Below, piece by piece: positions 55,954-64,000 of a stretch of 64,000 nt of DNA. Numbering within the stretch: the stretch's first letter is position 1; each line of letters begins with the position of its first letter. This stretch comes from Physcia stellaris (taxonomy: Eukaryota; Ascomycota; Lecanoromycetes; Caliciales; Physciaceae): contig JABSSW010000019.1 in the NCBI GenBank assembly GCA_018902385.1, positions 620,001-684,000 on the forward strand, written 5' to 3'. A program made the translations under genes and the position numbers. The notes under the pieces were generated by a model. The model was not told where the DNA came from. It made no database searches and was given only the letters and a program-made list of their open reading frames with translations.

Positions 55954-58800
55954 ATGGGTCAAACCGCCTCCTCTCAGCGTGAACGGGAACAATTCCTCCA
56001 ACGCGACTCCCGTAGGCTTTCGCAGTTCGTCCAAGACAGAGTAGGCAGGGGCAATACGCAGACCGAAACCCAACATTCGGGAAGAAGGCTCGGCTTGCAT
56101 AGTCACACTTTATCTGCTCCTCCCGCAGATCTGTCACATCAGCAAGAGAGTCAATCAACCACACCATTCGCGACTTTCAGCCGTCAAATTTCCGCCCAAT
56201 CCATCCCAGTAACAGTAGGTACGATCCACAATAGCGATTCCACAACTCGGGATTCCATAATCTATGAACAGCATGAAGAGCGGCCACTGGTTCATATGGA
56301 GGATTTGGGGATGAGGAACGCTCCGATTACCCATATTACTGCAACACCAATGCCCAGGCGAACGACCGTTCTGTCGAGAATCGGCTCAAGACTGATACCA
56401 AGATCCGCCCAGAACCAACACTCAGGGGCTAATACGGACGATTACGCTGATACCAGTAGGTTTCGCCGGAGGTTATCGCGAAGCTTTTCATCACGGCAAG
56501 TCGGTGATAGAACGCCGGCGAGCACCCAACGCATGTCAATGCTCGGCTCCCTTTCCTCTGGGCCGCCCACCTTGCTAAGATCAAATCGACGTAGAGATAT
56601 CGTTCCAATATCACGACCTATCCCTTTGACTGGTGAGGGGTCATTGCCGCCCTCCGACCTTGCAAATTCAGATAGAGAAACTCCTACACCTGAAACTTCG
56701 GCAACTCAAGTCCAAGAGATAAATATCGATGAAGAAGATGAATCAGAACTACCAAGGACTTCTCGCCTATCACGAATACGCCGGTCGCTTTCAACCCCAC
56801 TTGAAACGCTGCTAGCAACGACTCGTATAGCGGGATCGCAGCATGGACAGGGCCAGATGCCGTCTCAACGTCTTTCAAGACTTGCCACAACGAATGACCC
56901 TGACTACCTTATTCCTCCATTGACCGTCACCAATGCACCTCTGGACCTGCAAGGATCCTCGCTCAACTCTTCGACCCCAATTACTCGAGATAACGGGATG
57001 CATGGCTTCTCGGCAGTACCCGAATCCACTGAACGCCTCGCAGGGCGCAATGATGGTCCAAGTTGGGCCGAGCGTTGGACAGAGCGCAATTCCGGGGCTC
57101 GAAGGGAATCTCGAAGAATGCCCAGTATGCTACGGGGAAGATCGAGTCGACTGATCAGACGTGATGATGAAGGTCCTCTACCGCGTATTCTCCATCTTGC
57201 AGCGGCCGCTATTGCTGCGCAACTATCAGGTACGCCCGAACAGGCTTTCAATAATACCCATGCTATTGGTGCCGAAGGCCTGGATGGAAGTCTAGCAACA
57301 CTATTCCGTACTCTACAACTTGCTACCGCTTCTACAACAGACTTCCGCAGTCCTGATGGCATGAATGAGACACCTCGATTTCCGGGCTCCCAGACACCGC
57401 TCAACTTTCTACGCGTTTTCCGATTCGTTGGTACCAGTGCCAGTGGCACGTCCACAAATTTACCTGCTGAGGAAAGACTTGGCACAAGATCAAGAAGTGA
57501 TAATGAAATCGGCGAAGAGAATCTTGAACACTCAGAAGGCAGGGTAGTAACCCTTGTTATGGTCGGTGTCCGCTCAGTCCCATCTGATCATGTTGGCGAT
57601 GACGCCTTGAATGGAGAGCCTACTCTAGATGCACTCCTAAATCTACCCACTGGGCCAACGAATAACATTCTGAGGCATGCCTCTGGGGGTTTGCTGAGAC
57701 ACGCCGATGGTCGGTCAAGGTTCCCTCGCCGCCGGCGGGCGTCGATGGGTGGAGTCAATCCTTTTCCGGCAAATTATGATAGCCAACGGCACCAGCGTAT
57801 GCACAGCACAAGCCGCCAAGGGTCGTTGGATACAGCGGCAATCTCGAGCAGTGCATTACCTTCGGCCCTCTCAGAGTCACCACCTGGTCCACACCCTCCT
57901 CCATCCACACCTGCCGATCCTGGCCTCTCGGCTTACTCATCCGGAACGACGACTCCCAACCGACGACCATCTTCTGCATCTGCCTTACAGCATCCACCCC
58001 TACCTGGCCGGGAGATTGCTTCGCAACATCTTCGAGAAGCAGGGATATTGTCCTCGGAAGACCGAGCCTTTCAAGCCGTACAGCAGCGCAGGAGGAGCGA
58101 CTCGGAATTTGCACGCCAACGAGATCTTGGGGCCGGCGCTGCTAGGCGGAACGGGGTTGTGGAACCAGACGAAGTAGAAGCTGGCGATCCGCCACCTCAA
58201 GGAAGTCGTAGCTGGTTGATATACGTTGTTGGCACAAACCTCTCAGAGGATCATCCCGCCTTTGCTACCCCGAGTCTCTTCACTGATGTAAGTATACGCA
58301 TCTTCTATGATAGAAAGCGACGCTAACTAGAAGTATCACAGAATCCTACCTATGAAGATATGCTACTTCTATCCTCACTTTTGGGCCCTGCGAAGCCTCC
58401 TGTCGCCAGCCGCGAAGACGTGGCATCGGCTCCAGGAGTATACGTTGTGCTCAAGTCAGCTGCTGGCTTGACTGCATCTGCCGTTCGTGGAAACAGTAAT
58501 CTACATTTAGCATCTGGCGAACGCTGCCTCGTCTGCCTCTCCGACTACGAATCGGACGAGGAGATCAGACAGCTATCAAAATGCAGTCATGTCTTCCATC
58601 GTCAGTGCATTGACGAGGTATGTCACAACCGCGGATTGAACGACTTGAGTTTGCTCACTTTTTCCTAGTGGTTGACTACAGGTCGCAATTCGTGTCCGTT
58701 GTGCCGTGGTCAGGGTGTTGACGAGAAAATCTCTCAAGCAGCGACTGGATCGGTCCCACGTTCAAGGCCGCGCTCTACAGCGCAATCCGGTATAACCTGA
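55954..58800 (+). CDS. RING-H2 E3 ubiquitin ligase, predicted N-myristoylated
   Basis: Three exons (55954-58287, 58342-58617, 58669-58800) encode 913 residues. The C-terminus has a complete RING-H2 finger at about residues 840-882: CLVC, KCSHVFHRQC, then CPLC across the last intron. The first residues MGQTASS fit the N-myristoylation consensus (Gly2, Ser/Thr at 6), so membrane attachment is likely. Residues 10-750 are Ser/Arg/Thr-rich and mostly disordered, with a moderately conserved-looking stretch LPRILHLAAAAIAAQLSG and PLNFLRVFRFVG around 410-490. A segment SRSWLIYVVGTNLSEDHPA precedes the exon 1/2 junction and resembles the region before the RING in fungal homologues. Substrates unknown. 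Confidence 0.85.
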
Positions 58801-59401
58801 AACTGTAATCAGTTCCTGCGGTACCCGCGGAAAGCATACATGGAGCGATGTCGCAATGCGAGTAGCATGGAAGGCGTTGAATTGGCAACAGTGTAAATGC
58901 TGTTTATATGAAGGCATGCGAGGATAATATCAACCCTACAAAGACTGTAGCATTTCTCTTTCTTCTACCGCATTTACCGCATGTGGCGGCATACTTGCAG
59001 AAGTATATTCGGGGGTGGAAGTCGCAAACTCTGCAGATAGCGATCTCTATGTCTACCAATCTTATTTAGTCCATCGACAAGCCTTTGCATACCTTTGCGT
59101 TCACAACAGACTCAGGGTCTGTGTGGCTTCTTCGATGAAATAGTCACTCCAGGCAGCTTTGAGATCAGCATCAGTGCCTCCGTGTCTTGAAGAGTAGATA
59201 CCAACTAAAATGGCAGACCATGGTTTTGAACAGTGTCAACGCGTCATCGGCGCGATGTCGATCAAAATGAATTGGTTTTCAATGCTCATAGACTCCGCCA
59301 ACGTCCAGCAAGTGGCATCGTATCCGTAACATAGCCTGTACTAACTATACAGTTCCAGCAGAATACAATCCAGACCCCCCAAAACTGTTGAGCTTCAAGC
59401 G
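58801..59401. other. Convergent intergenic region
   Basis: 600 nt between the RING gene and vma9; no gene seen. Confidence 0.3.
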
Positions 59402-59974
59402 TCAGGGCGCGTGTGATGGTCTGAGGTTGGCGTTTGAAGGTGCGATGAGCGGATGCCATTGTGCCATAAAGGTTATCGCTATAATACAGATGAGATATCA
59501 GCATGGATGCGATGCTAACTCTCCTGCGAGCAGAAGCGAAGTAGATGTCATCTCCATCTCTCCAGCCTCGTGGTAAAGCATACAGAGGTTACTCTGTGAG
59601 TAAGACAGGCGAAATAAGGATGAAACGTACCCCACATGATATAACAGCTCGCAAAGCTCAGTATGAGGCTACTCCGCCAGACACTGTACAAGCCCAAAGA
59701 TATTAGCCATGTTTCTCCAGGTCTCTTTCCGAAAAAGAAGACGCTGTCTCCAAGTACTTCCTGCCGGAATACTGGTTTCTCGGATGCTGTTGAGCCGCAG
59801 TGAGGATGGCAGGTGTAACGTACGTCTGATTTTCACCCTTGGGCGAGAAGAAATATGCAAGCAGTGATGCTACAATGACGAAAACGAGACCGATGATTAG
59901 ACTTGCGCTGCGGGTCCTTCAATTAGTATTGCTGGTGACTTGAGAGAGTTGTGATGAACATACCCATTTGCCAT
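59402..59974 (-). CDS. vma9: V-type proton ATPase subunit e (Vma9)
   Basis: Small hydrophobic Vo-sector subunit required for V-ATPase assembly at the vacuole. Four exons (59974-59964, 59907-59824, 59683-59631, 59478-59402) give 74 residues. The reading is MANGASLIIGLVFVIVASLL, then AYFFSPKGENQTVWRSSLIL, then SFASCYIMWAITFMAQWHPL, then IAPSNANLRPSHAP. This has the family's two helices, the SPKGENQT loop with its sequon, and the MAQWHPLIAP end. Every junction phase agrees. The first exon is 11 nt and no open frame longer than 75 codons exposes the gene, so it is easily missed. It converges with the RING gene. Confidence 0.93.
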
Positions 59975-61067
59975 TGCGGAGAAGGTGTAGAGGATGATCA
60001 AAGTTGCTCCAATTATATGTTATGGAGATCGTGGTGTTATCGAGAGCTCTCTGCGTCCAGATGATGTCCAATGTAATTATACATAGATTACGGGTGTGTA
60101 TCACTAGTCTTGTATTATTGATTCGTCGAATTCAGTCCCTTCGACCATCTCAGTGCTAAGTAATATTCCCTAGAAACGTGGCGGACCATTGTTCTCCTGA
60201 TATGAGAGTAATCTTGACAATTCAAAATAAACCAAAAGCGCTTCAGCTTCTGCAGCAATCCTCAACAACACAGCCCCAGTAAAAGACTTGCATAAGTGGT
60301 GGCTTACCCCGAAATGCAACAAAAACTATTACAGCAATAACGCCCCAGACGCCTCCTTCTTATTTCCACTGGTTACCGAGGGTCCCGCGAACTCAAGAAT
60401 TCGGTCGCGAGAATACAAAGTAGCCCAGCTATTTTCCCTTCCAGATGTCAAGCCAGCGCAGGCGGAGACTTATAGAAGAGGTCTTCGCCCGAAGGTCTGG
60501 CTGGCAACTCAGGATGATGCAGAGAGTAAGGCAAAAATCCACTTTGACTCGACTCAGAAGGCAATGAAGGCTAGGGGTTTGTGGGTTGAAGATTTCGTTT
60601 CGATGACTGGAGGTCAAAGTGATCGATATATCACTCTCCAGGGTGAGAAACCGTGAATGTCTGTCTGCCTGACCAGAAATAGAGCCCTTTTCTTCAATGT
60701 GCAGCAACGGCCTGCAGCTGTAAAACTTGTGCTGAAAGTTCTCATAAGATGGTGCACAGACCCTCTCTAGGATGATGAGAACAGTCGAGATTTTCCCTTT
60801 AGACGAAGACGATTGGGTGACACAGCAATGCTCCATTTGCGGGTTACGTACTCAGTGACTATGAACGACATTCGGGACGTACCTAGGGTATCGCGGATCT
60901 GTGACGGATTTGAGTGTCGATGAAAGGAAGATCTTCTCTATCAAGCTAAAGTTGGCTTTTAACAACGCGTTTAACAATTCGCTGTCAACATGTTGACAAC
61001 CTCTGCTCAGCAAAATTTACAAGCAGGCTTTTTCTGGCCTTGGAACTCTACCTCATACGTTCAATGA
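59975..61067. other. Intergenic region, 1.1 kb
   Basis: Holds the vma9 promoter and the 3' region of fox2. An open plus-strand stretch 60288-60656 looks mildly protein-like near its end but has no usable ATG and no recognised motif, so it is not called. Confidence 0.35.
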
Positions 61068-63976
61068 TCACAACTTCGATGCCATGCCTTCTGCCAATTC
61101 TGCTCCTGCGCCGGCAATGCAAAGCTTCCCAGTCTCAACAACCTTGGTCTGGAAAACTACCTTGTTACCCTCTTTCCACATTTCGGTCCTCAACGTTTGT
61201 CCTGGAAGCACCGTCCCAGCGAATCTTACCTTGATGTTCTTTAACGCTCCGTAAGTTTGGTACACGTGCTTGCCACTGATGCCAAAGAAGCAAAGGCCAT
61301 GTAGTATGGGTGTTTTGAAGCCACCCATCTTTGAAAATTCGGGATCAATGTGGAGCGGGTTTCGGTCGCCATTCAAGCGGTACAAGGCAGCCTGCTCTTG
61401 CGTAGTCGCCTCTTCTACCACTGCGTCGGGCTGCCGTTTTGGAGGCTGATACACTGTCGTTGCAGCGCCTCGACTTGAGCCTTTAGTGGGGCCGCCAAAG
61501 CCCCCACTACCACGGACAAAAGCAGTGGTCTCGTTGTAAAAGATATCTTCCCCGGTAGCAGCGTCTTTTGTAGTCGTCCCAGAGACCATTATCGCAGCGT
61601 TCCCTTTGTCGATCACCTCCACAAGCTTAGGATAACTTACAAGCTTGGCCGACGTCGGTATCGGGGATTTACGGATTTCGAGATACTGCTCTCCGTGCAG
61701 AAGCATCATTGGGGAGAAGTTGGGCATAATATCGTCTACGTTGTAAGGATGAGAGGCGTTGAAGTAGGGCACCACACCAAAGGTGGGAAGAGCCTGGAAT
61801 GAGTCCGAGCTTTCGTACACATATGGGAGGTCGGTCCGCTTCGCACCTATGCCCAGGTTATACAATATAACGTCGCGATCGTCGTATTCAAAGATAGTGC
61901 CGTCGGAGTTCATCTGCTTTGCTTTCTCGATATTGTTTATTATAACCTGATTGATACCACCAGGCTTCTTCTGGCTTTTGGAGCCATTCTTGTTTTGCAT
62001 GTTATTGATAATGCTCTTCAGACCATCTTGAGAATCCTCTGGATGATCTGTCCGACCGTCGTCGAAATTGATAATGGAGTCCCATGCATTCAGGATAGCC
62101 TCAGGGGTTAGCTGCACGTCCACAGGAAATCCGTGGCCACCGCTTCTTTGCCACCGAGTCCGCGCCTGCCAGCCACTACCAACTTCGTATAAGTTACCTG
62201 TGGGTGGTTGTGGTACCTTGTCGGAGCTCAAGGCTACAACAAGTGGTGCTACCTGCTCCGGTTTAAATGCTTGCACCATGTCTTCGGGCATGATGCTTCG
62301 AGTCATGTTTGTGCCGGCGTTTGGAGCAATGGTATTTACGAAGATGTTGTACTTGGCACCCTCGCGTGCCAAAGCACGTGAAAAGCCTAGTATGCCGAGT
62401 TTCTAAGGGGGAATTAGCACAGCTCGTACGATGGGAGACTGATCTTCATACAGCAGCAGCGTAATTGGCTTGACCGAAGTTCCCATATATCCCACTTGTG
62501 CTCGTGGTATTGACAATGCGGCCGTACTTTTGCTTAAGCAAGTATGGCCACGCAGCTTTGGTAACTTTATAAGTTCCTCGAAGGTGGACGGCGATTACTT
62601 GATCGAACATCTTCTCGTCCATATTGGCAAATGCCTTGTCTCTGAGTATACCAGCGTTATTGACCACAATGTCAACACGACCATATGCGTCAATTGCAGC
62701 TTTAACGACAGCGTCACCATCTTCAGCAGAGGCTTTATTCCCAACAGCCTTGCCGCCGAGCTTCTCGATTTCTTGGACCACGTCATCTGGGTTGATCAGA
62801 TCGTTGACGACCACTGATGCACCGTACTTGGCGAAAAGAAGTGCGTATGATCGACCGAGCCTATCACTTTCAGTAAATCGTAAGATGAAAAGGTCAGTGA
62901 AACCTACCCTCCTCCAGCGCCAGTAATCAATACGACCTTTCCGGCAAAGTCAAGATTTTCACCTATTTCGTTGTCGCCCAGCTTCTGTGCTGCTTCCAAA
63001 AGGGTCATGAAATCAGCTAGGCCATCAGGGTAACTTGGCTCAGAAAAATCATTAACATCCTTCCATCTCCTAAGGATTGCTCCTGGAGTCAGACTTGGAC
63101 CGGTCTTGAGTAAGGCACCCTTTGCGCGCTCCCAACGTAACTTGGCAACATGGCCACCGCCCACTTCAAAGATCGACCCTGTCTCATTGGTGTTCGAAGA
63201 GTGCACCAGGACAGCAACAAGCGGTACAACCCATTCGGGCTTCAGGGCTTCCAGCATATCTGGTGGCATCACCGTCTGCGTCATTCTGCTGGCAGCTATA
63301 GGGGCAATAACATTACAGAGAATGTTGTATTTGTAACCTTCCTTTGCGAGTGTTTCCGTGAAGCCTACCTGAGAGAGTTTCGCAGCTTCCTCCCGTCAGC
63401 ACTTTTCTTCCAAAACTCAGCCTCGAGCTTACCCGAATAATTGCATTGCCCAAAACTTCCAAAGAGACCAGCCGCAGATGCGGTGTTGATGACTCTGCCG
63501 TACTTCTGCTTCCGGAAATGGGGCCATGCCGCTCTCGCACACTGCGCACAGACATCAGTCAGTGTCGTGGCTACGACTGTCGCCGTCAGGTACATACCTT
63601 GAAGGCTCCCTTGACGTGAACCTTAATGACCAAGTCCCAGTCAGCGTCGGTCATGTTCTTGAAGCTAACATCCCGCAAGATGCCCGCATTGTTGAGCAGG
63701 ATATCTATCCTGCCGAATTCCTTGATGGCAGTCTCGATGATGTTTTCGCCATTCTCGACACTGTCATAATTCGCAACTGCTTTACCGCCAGCAGCTCTGA
63801 TCTCCTCGACGACTACATCAGCGGCCTCGACAAGAAAGTCAGCCGCAGTCGTCTCTCGGTATTCTAGCCGTCCTACCTTGGAAGACTTTCCCTCTCCTTT
63901 GAACGAGCCTCCTAAATCATTAACGACTACACTGGCACCTCTTAGAGCGAAGAAGGTAGCATATGCCTTTCCAAGC
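61068..63976 (-). CDS. fox2: Peroxisomal multifunctional beta-oxidation protein (FOX2/MFE-2), 5' end outside the window
   Basis: Bifunctional (3R)-hydroxyacyl-CoA dehydrogenase and 2-enoyl-CoA hydratase 2. Visible exons: 63976-63598, 63541-63433, 63385-62908, 62860-62452, 62402-61068; the first exon(s) lie beyond 64000. The order is SDR domain A ([13 protein letters not shown]), SDR domain B ([40 protein letters not shown]), then the hydratase-2 hot-dog domains with [18 protein letters not shown] and [10 protein letters not shown]. The C-terminus ASKL is a PTS1 signal. Both SDR domains keep the catalytic Tyr-x3-Lys. The intron within the glycine-rich loop sits at the same codon position and phase in both SDR copies. 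It shares the pathway with the SKL-tagged enoyl-CoA hydratase and the FarA-like regulator in this window. Confidence 0.95.
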
Positions 63977-64000
63977 CTGCGGTGATCAGTTTGTAGGCAA

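Noticed and set aside
60288-60656. Plus-strand open frame of 122 codons between vma9 and fox2
   Set aside because: It opens with TTG, not ATG, no splice partner was found, and I recognise no motif. Some stretches look protein-like, so it may be worth a homology search.

Overview
The window is nuclear DNA of a filamentous ascomycete (Pezizomycotina). The evidence is the dense packing of genes on both strands, the many 45-90 nt GT-AG introns with CTRAY-like branch sites, and the gene content: FarA/CTF1-type and other Zn2Cys6 regulators, mannitol-1-phosphate dehydrogenase, DUF3176 and SUR7 membrane proteins, glyoxal oxidase, and a FOX2-type beta-oxidation protein. I cannot place it to class. There is no sign of a prophage, CRISPR array, transposon or obvious secondary-metabolite cluster.

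I rebuilt 27 protein genes from exons, checking reading phase across each junction. Left part (0-24 kb): qcr10, a two-domain CHHC protein disulfide isomerase, homoserine kinase, a Caps_synth-type glycosyltransferase with a broken frame, a MYND protein, a SUR7/PalI protein, mannitol-1-phosphate 5-dehydrogenase, an unknown protein, a peroxisomal (SKL) enoyl-CoA hydratase, tim21, glo3, a DUF3176 protein and a small six-cysteine secreted protein. Middle (24-45 kb): glyoxal oxidase (10 exons), erg28, complex I NDUFA5-like subunit, a two-finger C2H2 regulator, mitochondrial dihydroorotate dehydrogenase (frame broken), an intracellular LysM protein, a membrane alpha/beta hydrolase and, divergent from it, a FarA/CTF1 homologue. 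Right part (45-64 kb): hrq1 helicase (frame broken), a second Zn2Cys6 regulator, rrn11, a probably myristoylated RING-H2 ligase, vma9 and the 5'-truncated fox2.

Most genes are unrelated housekeeping functions and do not form a cluster. One loose theme is fatty-acid use: a FarA/CTF1 regulator, FOX2 and an SKL-tagged enoyl-CoA hydratase lie in the same 50 kb. Two CCTCGG cores, the motif bound by FarA-type factors, lie 8 nt apart inside an intron of the regulator's own gene.

Three conserved genes, and perhaps a fourth, lose their frame exactly at G/C or A/T homopolymers. That points to a base-calling problem in this assembly more than to several pseudogenes. Several small genes (qcr10, vma9, erg28, tim21) are cut into very short exons and would be missed by an ORF-only search. 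I found no convincing undescribed multi-gene system. The best leads are the intron-borne CCTCGG pair, an apparent zero-length exon in the DUF3176 gene, the matching intron phase in both SDR repeats of fox2, and an in-frame alternative start inside the intron of the alpha/beta hydrolase.
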